Below, piece after piece: positions 1-15,511 of a stretch of 64,000 bases of DNA. This DNA comes from Nereocystis luetkeana (taxonomy: Eukaryota > Sar > Phaeophyceae > Laminariales > Laminariaceae). The number at the start of each line of letters is the position of its first letter. The stretch's first letter is position 1. The position numbers and the translations under genes were made by a program. Where the stretch lies: positions 4,876,776 to 4,940,775 of the forward strand of contig JARUPZ010000010.1 in the NCBI GenBank assembly GCA_031213475.1, read 5' to 3'. The notes beneath the pieces were generated by a model. The model saw only the letters and a program-made list of their open reading frames with translations, was not told where the DNA came from and made no database searches.

Positions 1-2950
1 AGGATGCTCGTACGTATTCGCATTCGATGCAAATCAATTGGCGAGCGCTCCTCGGTTCCAGTGCGTCACACGCAACACAACAAAGGGGCCCGGAATGGTC
101 AGGGGGCAGAGGGAACGTACTTTATGACCCGGGGTCCGAAGAATCGAGTGCCGACCGCAACAAAGTGGTCGAAGGGACAACAACAAAAAACACCCCCTGG
201 TCGTTTCCACGCCATCTATAAACCACATCCATCCGTGTTGTTGTGCTGTTTCTACGGTACGTGGTGTCACGGTTTACCGAAGCCCTGCTAACTGTTACCG
301 GCCCTGCTCGTGGCGGGGATTGATCTAAAACCAGCGACAGGGATGGACAGGGGAGGTCCCCGAATCATGCGACGTACTACTGCCGCCCCCAGCTCTCCCC
401 CGTATAGCCCGTTCGTTTGCGAAATGTATAGTAGTAAAGGGGGAAGAAAAAGTGCACTTCGCAGGGCTCTCCACCGTACCAGGTACCAGGTACCGGGTGT
501 CAACACATTTATTTCTTGAACATCGACCGAGCTCTACACGTACCGAGGAGCGCTTGCGGTACGAGTAGTGCATGGATACTATGTTACATTTTGAGCTTTC
601 GTTGAGGACCATGTGATTTTTGACGACCGCACTTTTTGTATTTGACATCGACGATATTCTTTGAGAGGTCTTTGAGTACGTAGTATATCCAATACTGAGT
701 GGCGGCAGCAGGTAACAAACTGGAGAGTATCTCAGCATCTGGTGGTACATATTTCGTGGTAGTTGGTAAGGCTTGCTTGCTATGTATGACTGCTTGTTGT
801 GACGGTCAATCCATACTTACTTGGGACTTACTTGTGGTCGCTTGCAGAAGGGAGGGTTGGCGCTTTTCGCAGTTGTTAGTTGTTGTACAATCTGCAAGAC
901 CCCTCCGCGCAAACGCGTTGGGTAACGGCCGATCTGTGCCCTTGGCATCACGAATATATGTGCTCTCGAAGTCACAAGGGGCGCAGTGTATGTGGCGGCT
1001 TGTCACGTGTGACAACCGATCAATTCCTCTTGGCTAGAAGCTTGTGGCCACGTGCCCAAATGTATTCGAAAACACGCCACGACAAGCGGGGGTCGACACA
1101 CCTATTTCCTGTATGCACTCGCTTTTTCTGCTGCCACCCCCCAATACCGTTATTTGCGGTCTCTCTGCTGTCCCCCTCTCGCTTTATCTCCGGACCCGAA
1201 GCGTCTTCCACCACCGTCCTAAGGCTTTCGCTTCAAAACAAACTTACGCTACAAAACCTGTTGCCTGTCCTTCAAACACTCGTGCGGTAGGGGTGGCGTA
1301 GCGAGAAACATATCAAGAAATATCATGCCGCCGATAGCGTCGAGTCTATTTTTTTTGCAGTTGGAGGAGAAGGAAAAGGGGGAGGTAGAGGAAAAAGAGG
1401 AGTAGGACGAGTGGGATGAGTAGCAACATCAACTGTAGAATAGTAAAACCGGTAGTAGAATTAACCAAGTACGTGGTATGCTGCGACAGATATAGCGGCT
1501 ACAGCACATACTATCCCTCGAAGAGCTGTCACAAACGCGGCAATGAGGAGGGGATACGTTGTCACCGACGTAGTTGACACCATAGTCGAACAACAGCAAT
1601 ACATGAGCTCGATGCCTTAACATAACGCTCTAAATATATGCGGACTTGCTCCTGATTCGAGCATCGTAAACTCCGGCAGAATCCCTGCCTTCTAGCTCTG
1701 AATGAGGCATGCACAAGTGTCTGGATGCCTCCAGCAAGTAGTCGTTGTCTTCTCGACCACCGTGTCAAACCTTGCACAACAAACGCCCTCGAGGTCGCTG
1801 GGGCATCCAACATCCGGCTGGATGCTCCCACCGAGAGGCCACCCCCAGGTGCAGCTTCTCTCGGAGCCCATCTACCTCTCCAACAAAGCGGATGGGTAGC
1901 GCTGGAAATCAGCGATGGAAGCTCCTGCAGCCGCTGGAGTTTGTAGGCCGTGAGGGGTTCATAGTGCCACTATTTGGGCAGCCGTGTGGCTTACGGCCGT
2001 CTTTGGAAGTCATACACAGTACTGTGCCGCATTGTTCCCTAGTGAGGAAGGGGAACATTTAAGCATCTGCTCTAAGCGACAGGAAATAAATGCTGCCTTT
2101 TGACATATAACAGCGTGCCGGCATCGTCCACACTTTCCACACGCTATGCGCCTGCAACAATTGTCTAGCGCTTGCAGTTCTGCATCAAATGCGCATTTAC
2201 CCGCCTTGTCGCGCTATGACCGTTTCAAAGGTGACTTGTCGGAGTTTATTCGCTTGCTGTTCTCAGTCGTTTACTCATCGTTGGTCGACTCGGCTCGAAC
2301 TGTCTTCAACGCCCTTTAAAAGCAAAATAACTAGCGCGTGCGCCCTCGGTGTTGCTCGCAAGAAAAGGGTCCGTGTATTCCCCTAGGGGCTCGAACGATA
2401 GGGTCGCTCTATTTCCGTGTAAGGGTCTCAAGGATTCTACTTACACCGCCGGGTTGGCAGTGGACTGGTCGTGATCGGTAACGGGGCGGATGATGTTTCT
2501 GAGCGTTAATTATTACTCTTCAGGCAACCCCTCCCAAATTGAATTATCTAAGGTAATGCTCGTCGCAAAACCTATATACGTGCCGGTTCGAGTTCACCAC
2601 TATTATCGCAGCGAGCATGGCGCACATTTCCTAGGCACACATTTGTGAACGTCGAACATAATGACTCCTATAAACTGACCGAGAGCGGTCGAGGTGCTTG
2701 GGATGCTTTGGTTATGGACCAACATAATAAAAAAGAAATGAAGCAATCAACCGTGAAATCGAAATCAAATTTGCGAGTTTTGTGTGGACCAAACACATGT
2801 ACGAATTGTATGTTCAAGGCTCTGGTTCGGTTTCATGCGTACATTATTCTGCTCCGGATGCAATGAAACCGGGATCGGCGCATCAGCTGCGTGCCTAACA
2901 CAGTACCACGTAAGTTGGCCATCTTCGCCCCTGAACCCTTGAGATACACA
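1..2950. other. No supportable gene; intergenic or intronic sequence
   Basis: Only short overlapping open frames occur on both strands, none with recognisable domains or a consistent exon chain. Positions 478-500 carry overlapping ACCAGGTACC motifs belonging to the dispersed 9-mer described elsewhere. A purine-rich stretch lies near 1365-1420. The plus-strand frame at about 2150-2315 reads without stops for some 50 codons and could be a decayed exon or gag fragment, but nothing confirms it. Confidence 0.5.
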
Positions 2951-3021
2951 CATGTCATGGTATCCACACCTCCCCTTTATATCGTCACTAACGGCGGGAG
3001 CATCATCCATCCCTCACGCAG

Positions 3022-4933
<1,912 letters not shown>

Positions 4934-5599
4934 AACGATCCCACCATCACTTGTATGAACCATCCAGACGATTTAGAGTTCACTATCTGGATGTTGTCCG
5001 TTTTGGGGCTCAAAATAACCATGTGTCGTCATGGACCCGTCTTCCCTTATATGCAGTAGACAGGAACAACAGCATATGTATACTGCGTTGATACGCATAC
5101 CGTTTGTACTGCTATAGTTCGACAAGCATTGCCGCAATATTTCCCCTCCTTTGTCAGCCACGCGAAAACGTTATTCTTGGTAGTGTACTGTGGTGTGGCT
5201 ATATTCTCGATGACTTGGGCCGTTCTAGAATGCCGGCCCCCACTTTGCCGGGGGCGGTGCAACACCATCGCAGCGGCTGCAGCTGCCTTAGCAACAACAC
5301 CCGCAACAGCAGCAACAGCAAAAGCAGGAGGCGTTCAACATGCGATGCGTTCCCGCCATCTCTTCAAAATGGGACCTTTTCAAAGGCGGTGCAAGACGAT
5401 AACACGAGGAAGAATGCCAACGCACCAAACGTCCACAGCAAGAAGACCAAGCCTACGAAGAAGGAGGAACATCCAAGACCGAGTGGTGCACTTTATAACA
5501 CAACGTCCCACAACGACGCTGAATGCAATAAGGCTTGAGCAGCTGTGGAATCCTGACAAGGCTCACCAGCACAACATTCCCATGGAAAGTGTCGCAACG

Positions 5600-8500
5600 A
5601 CAACAGTGTGACTCGAGATGCATCAAGCGAAGAGATACCCAAGAACGACCTCGCCAGTGGCATGAAGCGCAATAGCGTGTCGCTTCAAGAGCTGGACTCA
5701 ACAACACCTCAAAGCAGCGGCAACCCTATGGCTTTCTCGTTTACAAACTCCAGCAACGAGCAAAGTGTATCAGCTTCTACACGCGAGACCATCAAAATGA
5801 CGGTGGTGGTCGACAGCGGAGCTTTGGACCATTACGTGGATGACAAGATTGTCAAAAGTATCAGACAGCTAATGTTTGACAATGAAGAGGTTAACACACC
5901 GTAGACCATCACTACAGTCAGCAGGGATGAATACACTACTCGGGACTGCCACAGGATCAGTACGGAGCAAGGTCACCGACAGCAACGGCCGGACGAGAAT
6001 AGAGACTCTACTCATCTCAAAAGCGCCTGGTATAGGACGTGATTTATTAGCATCTGGTACAGCTCAACACTAAGGTATTGCCGCAATCATTCCCGACACG
6101 CGCGACTTGAAAAGGGCAACACCATCGTTCCGCTGCGGCGGGATAGACAACTCTTCGCATTTGATCTGGAGATGTTGGGGGCGCAGACACCAACTTCAGC
6201 TCCATCAGCTCAAAAAGTAAAAACGACTCTGATACCTGGCATCGCCGCCTACGATACGATATCTGAACGAAAGCAGCTTGAAGACCGTACGAGACCAACC
6301 AGACACTGAGGTTTCACTTGACGGGAATATTTCGCCTTGCAAGATCTGCGCTCTACGACAACGTGCGCAAGGAAAGCACCTAAAACGTCAACAGTCTCCA
6401 CCACCGCACCCTTCGAGATGGTCTACACCGACCTTGCCGGGAGTTTCAAGGCAAACGCCAGGGACGATTCACAATAATACCTACCTGGTAAGCAAATTCG
6501 CCGATCCTCGTACGAGGTGGAAAGCAGTCTGTTCCGAAGATTAGGCAATTGAAACCCGCTTATACTTCATTCAAGACTACGCCATACCTCTAGGGATGAA
6601 GATACAACGGTTAAGATGCGTTAAAGGAGGAGAATAGACTGCAGGATAAAAACAGACCGGCAAAGAGCAAGAATTTGCTGCCACCAGTACTCTTCAGCAG
6701 AACAGGATGTCCGAACGCGATGGTGGAACCAGCATGAATATGGTCGCGTTGTGTTCTACTGTGATTGACATCGGCATGTATGTCCAAATTTCCATGGGGA
6801 GAAATCTGTGACACAACGGCCTACATTATCAATCGTTTTCCGCAACAAACGGGCGCTCGGAGCAAAATATCATTTCTCTAAGCTTCAGAGCAAATATCCA
6901 GACCATTCATCACAACTGCATACAGTTGTTGGTGATCACGCGTTAAGGCACAAATCAATATATGTACACAAGCTAGAACAGAAGGCTCGGGAGGGATTAA
7001 TGATTGGATACGAGAAGGACAGCCGTTCGTACCGCATCTAATACCCACAAACCCGGAGGATCTCTGAAAGTCATAACGTTACTTTCCTCGAGACATTACC
7101 CAAAGCACTACCAACCGCTGGACATGACAAAATCCTCGGGACAGTCGAAGAAGGTCTACACGAGGAAGATCACCACTGTGATATTCTTGGATACTTGCCG
7201 CTACTTGGTGCTCCAGACGAAGACCAAGATGCAAAGAAGACTTCGTCTGCAACGCCCACTTCATCTGGCGAAGAGGAACGCACAGCAAGCACAGGAACCG
7301 CACCAAGATCACTGGCACCTGATTCAGAGGGCGCATCCGGTTCAACGGGATTATCATCCGTCACACCCAGTAACGCCGAGACGCCAACTGGGGCATCACC
7401 TTTACGAACGGCATCAGCACAACCAACAGCTCCGCTGACAAGATCGCTACGATCCACAAGACCAGTACACGATCGTCACAGCGGAGGTTTCAACGCAAGA
7501 CCGTTGCGGGAAATGCAACGCTTAGATCCTTCCAACAAAACAACAACAAGCGATTGTACACAGGAACTGGATACGATTTACTCGTCGAATACGCATACAT
7601 CACGAAGACAGGAGTTCAACCCAAACCCGGATCCAGCAAACCATTGTTCCGGCTAACACGTTAGGGGAAGCTATTGCAGCTCACCACACCGATACATGAA
7701 AGTAAGCAATGGATCAATGATGGGAAGATTGAAGGAGAACTACGTCTACGACCTCATCTCAAGGACTGTCGTTCCTTTCAAGCACAAGACAATAGAAACC
7801 CGCTGGGTTCACAAAGTGGCATCGACTTTACGTACAAAGCAAGACGGGTAGTAGTGCAGAGATGGTCTCGAGGACCTGGCATTGACTGTGGAGCAACGTT
7901 TAGACGGGTTTGTCGAATCAACAAACAGAGTGTATCCACTCTTGGCTTTCAGCAGTCAACGCATCTGGGGCGTCCATATGCTAGATGTAAAGAGCGCTCT
8001 CCTCCAAAGCTAAATCGACGAGGACTTGTTCGTCAAACGTGCTCCAGGCCACGGGATACTGAAAGCTACGACTGGAATACTGATCACCATCAACTTCAAG
8101 CAAGCAGCCTACGGATTGACGACCGCCAGTCGCATTTGGTACCTTAACCTGGACGGAGCATTGAAGACCATCAGCTTCACCTCCGCAAGGAGTGACCCAT
8201 TCATACACATATATCTACAAAATGGGGGGGGGTGGTATACTCAGTTCACAATTTATGTTGATGACATACTGATCACGAGACTAGACAAAGTCATTCATGG
8301 ACATTTATTTCATGGAAAAGCGAATGAATGGCGTGTTTCTCGATGACGAATTAGGGAGAAGCTTCACCCATCTTGAGAATGAAAATTGCACACGACCGGA
8401 CCAAGCGGGCACTTCGCGTCAGCCGAACGGACTACACGCGTTCCATCCTGGGTGGCTTCAACATGACGAACTCAGTAAGCACACCTATTAATAACACAGG

Positions 8501-9170
8501 TGCTGAACTGCCACTGGATCAACCAACTGACACCCTGCTCGACAAATACGGAGTCAAGCTATACAGATCGACGGTAGGAAGCGGTCTATACCTTTCAAGG
8601 ACTACACGATGGGACACATCGTACACGGTACTACAAGCAACAAGGACAACAGGCAAACCCCTCAACAGCTCACCTAAAGTAGGCCAAGCACGTTTTGCGG
8701 TACCTCAAGCGACACCAGGAGCTCAACGTCGTCTACAGGCGTGGGCACTTCGAACTTCAGGCATTCGCAGATAGATGCGAGTTTCCCCAACGATCTAGAC
8801 AAACGGAGATCTACACACGGATAACTTATTCCCGGAGCACCCATCCCATGGGCACCATCGCTTCAAGAACTCGCGGCTTGGAGTAACGAGGAGAGCGAAC
8901 TCATTGCTATCACACTCTGTATGAAGGAACTTAGCCACGTTGAAGACCTCCCACGAGAGCTCAAGGTCAACGGAGTAGAAAAGATCGGACTAGAAAAGAT
9001 CGCGATCGGAAAGGATTCGACAGGAGCGCTCTCCGTCGTTTGTGCAAATGGGTACTCAGCACGGACAACGCATTTACAACTACGCAAATGGTTCTGCACT
9101 GAGCCATTCGAGAGCGGAAGGATCAACGTCCATCACCTACCGATTGCGGCGTCCGGGCCATCTTAGGCTA
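5600..9170 (+). mobile_element. Degenerate Ty1/copia LTR retrotransposon (pol remnant)
   Basis: A copia-type pol can be followed across shifting frames. The protease is at about 5795-6073, with VVDSGALDHYV matching the D-S-G active site and a later GRDLLASG block. The GAG-pre-integrase/integrase junction is at 6330-6460 (EMVYTDLAGSFK). The integrase C-terminal part is at 6808-7041 (ending KAREGLMIGYEKDSRSYRI). A long Ser/Thr/Pro linker covers 7195-7656. Reverse transcriptase is at about 7680-8500, with DVKSALLQ, KQAAYGLTTASRIWY and the catalytic YVDD in FTIYVDDILITR near 8250. The connection region is at 8500-8780 (KLYRSTVGSGLYLS, LRYLKRHQELNVVYRRG). RNase H is at 8860-9165, ending RTTHLQLRKWFCTEPFESG. 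Protease-integrase-RT-RNase H order is diagnostic of copia rather than gypsy. Many frameshifts and stops make it non-functional. I did not find matching LTRs or a target-site duplication. Confidence 0.88.
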
Positions 9171-11600
9171 TCCTAGCGGGTTTCCTAATTTTATTAAATG
9201 ATACGTAGGGATGCAGGCTAAGGATTCAGCTGGGATGCTGGAGTGTCATCACATACTAGTAGTACCACTCCGACGTTTGCTACCTGTGTGTGCTTCTGCG
9301 AGATGCCTATCTAGCCGGGTGCGCAGCGATGCTACCTACCCCCCGGGCTCCTGAGTTCAGGGGTAAAGTTGTAGATGTATGGGTGACCGTTTCCTTGCCT
9401 GCCTCACACGACGGGCATACTACCAGCAAACACATTTGCCGAGATAACTACAAAAAACAGTACACAGGACACTAGTGAAGCTCATGTTACTGCAAGTTTT
9501 TGCAAATTGAAGCTCCAAGCAAAAACATTGAGGTAGCATTTATTTGTTATTTTAATGACAATGGTTATGAGTGGATTGAAAATCATTAGAAATATGAAAA
9601 TCATGTATTTCTTTAATACACTCTGCGCGCTTGAGGATATGCAAATTCCTACCTACTAAGCGATTTTTTTTCCGTTCCCACCGGAAGTATCTCTCTGACG
9701 GATTACACCATAGCACGAGACTTTCTTTTCTCGATCACAGCACAAACAACCAACCATAGTTTTTCCGATGGATACTTTTTTCGTCGAAACAAGCGATGAC
9801 ACACAGAAAAATATTGTATAAGAGCATAGGAGCTACCCGTGCGTGGAGGAGCGGACACGTATTTTCTCGAGACTAAAAAAAGAGGGGCGGTACGGTAAAA
9901 AAAGGCAAATACTCTTGGCGTGTTTCAGTATGCAATCTATTTATGTAGTACATGTGTTTTATTCAGAATCAGGACCACTCTATGCATGTACTGATTGCTA
10001 TGACTGTACAATATTGGTACGTTTTGTTCTCTTGGTAAAACACCGTTCCCTTCGTCTGATATGATTTTTCGGTTCCCATTTCCTTTTACTGCTATCACGC
10101 ATACCCTAGGTATCCTTCCGAGGGCTTCGAGGCCAGGAGAATCTTCACAAGTAAACGTTGCATATCGAGCCTGGTGATTGATGAAATACTGTACTGCTCA
10201 TTGAGAGGGCGTATTGAGATTTGTATGACGAAAAACTCGTAGGTAATAATGTACGGCTGCTATAACTACTGCTGGACGACCCAAGTGTGCATGCATGTAT
10301 ATCATACCGTACAAGTTAACATTATCACAGTGCTGGTATCTAATATAATGCTGCATGTTTCGTCGAAGAGTGACTTTGTTTACAATAAAAAGTTTCGTAT
10401 TGTATATGAAAGCTCTACGTAGATCTCTGACGGGAATACGTATGTACGTAACTGGAGCTCAAATATTTAGCTAGGAATCTAGGAACGAATAACTAACTTT
10501 GTGAGTACAGTACGTCCAAGTATACGTAAGTTGCACTGGTCGTACCGAACCCGCGTACGTAGGAACGACCAGTTCAAGTTATACATACTTGATGTGTACG
10601 CGGTACGGACCAGTTTAATGGATGTACGCGCATGTTGCACGAGAAGGGATAGGATATTGGATGAAATGTACGTACCTGTCGCGTCCTTGGCAAGACCTCT
10701 GCAGATACCGGAGTACAAGTTGATTTAAGGCTCCAGGATTGTATTTGCCTTGACGATGAAATACCAACCCCACTTTGGTCACTCCTCATTTGCTTCGCTA
10801 GAATCTGTCTTAAAGTACCGGCAATCTGTGTATATTCTCCAAGGCATCTTCTCTCTTATTTAGGGTTCTACCAGTCTTCTTTCACAGAGTGATTGCCCAG
10901 CGCGTCGCGCAGGATCCATATACCTTTGTGTTGTGATATCTGAATCATGAGTTCTTGCTTGCTCGGGTACATTTTTTCTACATAGACAGCCCACGTCGTT
11001 GAGTAATCTGCTCTGTCCGATTGTTCTATCCTTTTAATTACGGTAAGATTGCACAAATCGTTGCTCTGCTTACATATCTTAGCATACACACTTCGACAAG
11101 ACGCTATTCCTAGAGTACACACCGTATCACAACAAATACATCAAGAGTTGAAGATCGACATCGTCAGGTTCTACAACTCGTAAAATTCCAACAAGGTGTC
11201 GCGTACAAGCAACCGTCCAAAACATGCCCTCCATGCAATTTTTTCTTCGAGTTTGTAATATGGCCCCATGCGTTGATGTGACCTCGCTGCCTACCTACTG
11301 TGGCCGAGTTCACTTTCTCTATGGCTAAGAACTACAAGGCAACAGCGGGAAGGGAACAAATCCACACAACCTCCTCAAGAACCACATTTCGACCTACTCG
11401 CTGCAGGCTAGTTTGTCGAGATTGAGCTGTTAGATTGTCGCGATTTGACCATGACAAGCTCAATGTTGATAAAATAGCTCTACTGCCGTCACACACCACA
11501 CACCCCTGACGACCGTAGTGTTGTTTCCGGATTTGCGCTTCCCAGACCAACTCGTCATGGCCGCACGTTGGCGGGTTCACGGTTGGGGATGTCTCGGGTC
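9171..11600. other. No gene seen; AT-richer spacer downstream of copia remnant
   Basis: Short open frames only. The first 200-300 bases could include a decayed 3' LTR, but no partner copy is visible upstream. The sequence at 9480-9800 and 10300-10480 is distinctly AT-rich compared with the exons elsewhere. Confidence 0.45.
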
Positions 11601-11608
11601 CCTGCCCC

Positions 11609-11705
11609 ATGGAGGTGGATGTGGACGTCAAGAGGAGGATGGAGGTGGATGTGGACGTCGAGAGGATGATGGAGGTGGATGTGGACGTCGAGAAGATGAT
11701 GGAAG
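11609..11705 (+). repeat. 30-bp tandem repeat, about 3 copies
   Basis: The unit starts ATGGAGGTGGATGTGGACGT and is followed by C(A/G)AGA(G/A)GA(G/T)G. It is repeated in frame three times and then partly. Read on the plus strand it gives an acidic decapeptide repeat of the type MEVDVDVERM. No surrounding gene model is supported, so coding status is open. Confidence 0.8.
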
Positions 11706-13315
11706 AGGAAACGATGGCCGAGGTAATACACTCTTATCACGGCTTTGGCCAATCGAATAGGAAGGTCGCATACAGCTACACCCCACATCGACCCGGCCCT
11801 GTCGCAGTTTGGAATCCCTGCAACCGTTCGACAAGGGGGGCATACCCATTCGTGGTTTAGGACTGTGGTGGAGTTGAATTTGATGCCGTGTCCTTGATTC
11901 ATATAATTTGATTATGACGCGAGCCGCCAAGTGCATCGCAAGTGTTACGCCGAGTGTTGCTACCAACCGAATTGTTCAGGTCAAACGCATTAACAGGTCG
12001 GCAAGGCCTAGGGTGCTCGTGGTTTTCGCGAGCATTTCGTGAGCCGCGTGCGGCACTCGTCTCACAGCCCGAGAGTCGTTGTCTACTGTAGCAACGGATA
12101 CACCTCAGAGTCACCCCACGGGAGGGGTTGCACGTTTCGGGCCTAAGGCTCCTGACTAATTGAGTTCCATAAGTGAGAAACTACCAGTAGTTAGGATGAA
12201 AAAGTTACGCGTATATTCATTTTAGGACTAGCGCATACAAGTATCGGTCGGGTGGCACGAAGAAATTTCTTCCAGGTATTGTATCGGGTGAGATGTTGAG
12301 CTCCTAACGTAAGGGGCTCAGGAACTTCTGGTGCACCCCTATTGTGGGATGGCTCCTCAACTCGCTTTCGATAGCCCCTTCCCACCTCCATTTATTTTGG
12401 TATTTTCCGCAACACACCGTAGGCGAACGGCGTATGGGCCTGGTTCATCGGTTGCCTCGACGGGCAGGTCGACAAGATGCCTCTCTTCAACGCCTGGCCC
12501 GAGTTCGAGGAGCGCCGGTAAGCCATGAACAGACATAAGTTCTGCCTATCATTGATGCATGCTGATGGTCCAGAATAGGCAGACGTGACTACCGTAGGCA
12601 GTGTCTTGGAGAGGCTACCGGCCCGCCGATCATCGAGGGGAGGCGTAACAATAGTGGGGCACTGCGCTTTTAATAATAGTGTTTCAACGAATGGCTGTCT
12701 TGCCTTTGGGTTTTGGGCTACATCGGTATAGCTACGATCGGGTTCGGTGGCTTTCCATTGCCCCCGCTGAAACTAATGAAGAAACCAAACCTCGTGCGCG
12801 GACCTTAAGTTGGATGGATACATTGCGGTTGCAATCAGTGAGATTGCGTGGACACGGAACAATACGTTTTAATTTCGCGAAGAAGTTGATAGGTTTGGAC
12901 GAGATGGGGCATCCACAATATTGTGCCAGGTAGCACTCTCGGCGCGAGGAATAGTACCTACCGTGCTGACGTAGTAGCTTAGTGGTTTAACAAATGCTTC
13001 GAATTGTATAACGAATATGCCGCATGGTGTAAGAACTTGCTGAAATAACGGTACCACACAGCTAATACAACAACGGTTGACTTCAATGTCTTGGGTCCTA
13101 CGTAATATGGAGTTAGGTGCGGTCGTCAAGTGTCCTTTTTAATCTGCATGACAACCCTACCAACAACGTCCCCTCATTTGTTGCGCGCCCTGCAATATTA
13201 CGCAAATGCGCCTCGTTGTAGGTTGGAGCCCGGCTATCTCGCTGGGTTCGTGACTCATCTGGAGGGGGTTTTTGGCAAGCCCATGCCAGGATACTGGGAC
13301 GACGACTACTGAGTT
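11706..13315. other. No confident gene; two plus-strand frames of uncertain status
   Basis: Plus-strand frames at 12679-12933 and 13130-13312 read like protein (for example WMDTLRLQSVRLRGHG and LEGVFGKPMPGYWDDDY), but no domain, splice chain or homologous family is recognised. They may be remnants of a mobile element or a lost gene. Confidence 0.35.
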
Positions 13316-14553
13316 TTCAACCCGGGGGGAATTTGGTGGCTTAGAGCTAGTCCGGGGGCCTGTCGTTTTGTATACGTGTTGTATGCTTTGAGTACGGCAA
13401 GTCGGAGAGGACCGGGCATTAACCTGTGAGTCCCACCGTCGATGTATATATATCCGATTGAGGCCACTGCTCAGCCGGTTTCGTTTTTTTGTGGCTTAGA
13501 GCAAGTCAAAGGCCCTGTGGTGTTGTATACTTGTATGCTTGGAGTACAGCAAGTCGAAGAGGATCAGGAGATGACCTGTGAGTCAAGTCAGGGGCCCTGT
13601 GGTGTTGAATACGTGTTGTATGCTTTGAGTACAGCAAGTCGGAGAGGACCGGGCATTAACCTGTGAGTCCCACCGTCGTTGTATATCCGATTGAGGCCAC
13701 TGCTCAGCCGGTTTTGTTTTTTTGTGACTTAGAGCAAGTCAGAGGACCTGTCGTGTTGTGTAACTGTAAGTTTGAGTACAACAGCAAGTCGGGGCGGCGC
13801 TTGCGGAGACCGGGAAATAGTCTGTGAGCCCCACCGTCGCTGCATATATATTCGATAGACAGAGAGCGGTACTCAACCAGTTTTGTTTTTGTTGGCTTGG
13901 AGCAAGTCAGGGAACCCGCCGTATTGTATACTTGTACGCTTGCTTGGAGTACAGCAAGTCGGAGAGGCGCGCGTGCGGAGACCAGAAAAAAACGTTTGAG
14001 CCCCACCGTCGCTGCAAGTGCAATAGAGAGTATTACTCCGTCAGTTTTGTTTTAAGTGGCTAAGAGCAAGTCAGCGGACCTGTCGTGCCGTATACTTGTA
14101 TGCTTGGAGTACAGCAAGTCGGAGAGGCGCGCGTGCGGAGACCGGGAAATAACCTGTGAATCCCACCGTCGCTGCATATCCGATAGAGACTATTGGTCAA
14201 CCGGTTTCGTTTTTTGGTGGCTTGGAGCACGTCAGGGGACCTGTTGTGTTGTATACTTGCATGCTTTGAGCACAGCAAGTCGGAGAGGCGCGCGTGCGGA
14301 GACCGGTAAATAACCTGTGAATCCCACCGTCGCTGCATATCCGATAGAGACTATTGGTCAACTGGTTTCGTTTTTCGGTGGCTTGGAGCAAGTCAGGGGA
14401 CCTGTTGTGTTGTATACTTACATGCTTTGAGTACAGCAAGTCGGAGAGGCGCGCGTGCGGAGACCGGGAAATAACCTGTGAGTCCCACCGTCGATGCATA
14501 TCCGATAGAAGAGACTATTGGTCAACCGGTTTCGTTTTTTGGTGGCTTGGAGC
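13316..14553. repeat. ~162-bp minisatellite array
   Basis: At least seven diverged head-to-tail units share the blocks GGTTT(C/T)GTTTTTTGGTGGCTTGGAG, CAAGTCAGGGGACCTGT, TGTTGTATACTTG, GAGTACAGCAAGTCGGAGAGG, CGCGCGTGCGGAGACCGGGA, AATAACCTGTGAGTCCCACCGTCG and TGCATATCCGATAGAG. The GGCTTGGAGCAAGTCAG block recurs near 13890, 14055, 14217, 14380 and 14542, giving a period of 162-165 bp. The left units (13316-13730) are shorter and more diverged. A last, more diverged unit follows the inserted transposon at 15944-16172. Short reading frames in it are by-products of repetition. Confidence 0.9.
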
Positions 14554-14875
14554 AAGTCAGGTAGAGCCTGGTATCAGTATAGGGCTACCCTATATATACC
14601 CCCTATACGATATGATATTTCCATAGTAGTACTTAGTCATGTTTTTTTTCGCCGGAACATGCGAAATGCATCGTATCGTATTACATGGCTATATATAGGG
14701 GCTTTCAGCACGATATGACTAAAACGTGATATGATATTTGGTATATATATGATATATACGCCCGCTATGAAGCGATATATTGGCCTATATAAGGTGATAT
14801 AAGATGATATATCGGTCTATATATTATGAGGTGAAATACGTGATCTAGCTATCCGATATGTGGCATAATATGGTC

Positions 14876-14990
14876 GCCCCGGTGGTTCAAGTGGTTAAAC
14901 TCGAATTCTACTTGTTTGAGTCCTGGGTTCGAGCCCCAGGTGGGTCGGACTTTGACTTTATTTGCAAAAATAAAAATAAAAAAAGGATTC
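14876..14990 (+). repeat. tRNA-derived SINE-like element inside the hAT-like transposon
   Basis: Positions 14876-14947 can fold as a degenerate tRNA. The D-stem is GGTT/AACT. The T-arm is CTGGG-TTCGAGC-CCCAG with a perfect 5-bp stem. The acceptor stem GCCCCGG/GTGGGTC is only partly paired. The pol III B-box reads GGTTCGAGCCC, and the A-box TGGTTCAAGTGG has one deviation. The anticodon loop lacks the usual T33. About 40 bases follow, ending in an A-rich tail (AAAAATAAAAATAAAAAAAGG). This is more like a short tRNA-headed SINE or tRNA pseudogene than a working tRNA gene. Confidence 0.6.
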
Positions 14991-15479
14991 AATTGTTGAG
15001 AGCGCCTTGCAGCGTGGGTAGGCACAATTCGATGCTAGTCGACGAGGGAAGAAAAGGCTGAAATAATCTTCTCGAGATAAAAATGAAGGCACGTACCGTA
15101 GCGGGAAGGGGGTAGGAGAGCCTCATATGTGACCCCGGATCTATCTGAGTTACGAGTTGGAAGGAGAGAGAGAAGAAGATGGGCGAATATAATAAATGGG
15201 ATGAGAAAAAAAGAAGAAAAAAATGTCGACTTTTGCTGTCTTGACGATATCTCTTGCATCTTTCGGGCGTACATTTTGGGCGGAATATACGTGCAGTATA
15301 TACCTGGTACATAGATACGAGTACGAGTACGAAGCGTGACACACACAAGGGAACGCACCAGGGGTCTGTCCCCGCTGTTGTCTTCCTGTGGAGCGGTTTT
15401 GATCCGAGATGAGCGAGTCGAACGCGCCATCGCCTGCGGCCACAAGCGAGCCACACCTACGGCAAGCAGTCGCCTTCGA

Positions 15480-15484
<5 letters not shown>

Positions 15485-15511
<27 letters not shown>
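15485..15511. repeat. (TA)n microsatellite
   Basis: About 13 TA dinucleotides lie within the hAT-like element, after CGACATCGA. Confidence 0.95.

Noticed and set aside
13316-14553. Possible CRISPR array
   Set aside because: Repeats are ~162 bp, imperfect and contiguous with no unique spacers, in a eukaryotic context.
13442-14626. Repeated small frames on both strands
   Set aside because: They recur once per minisatellite unit and carry no domain.
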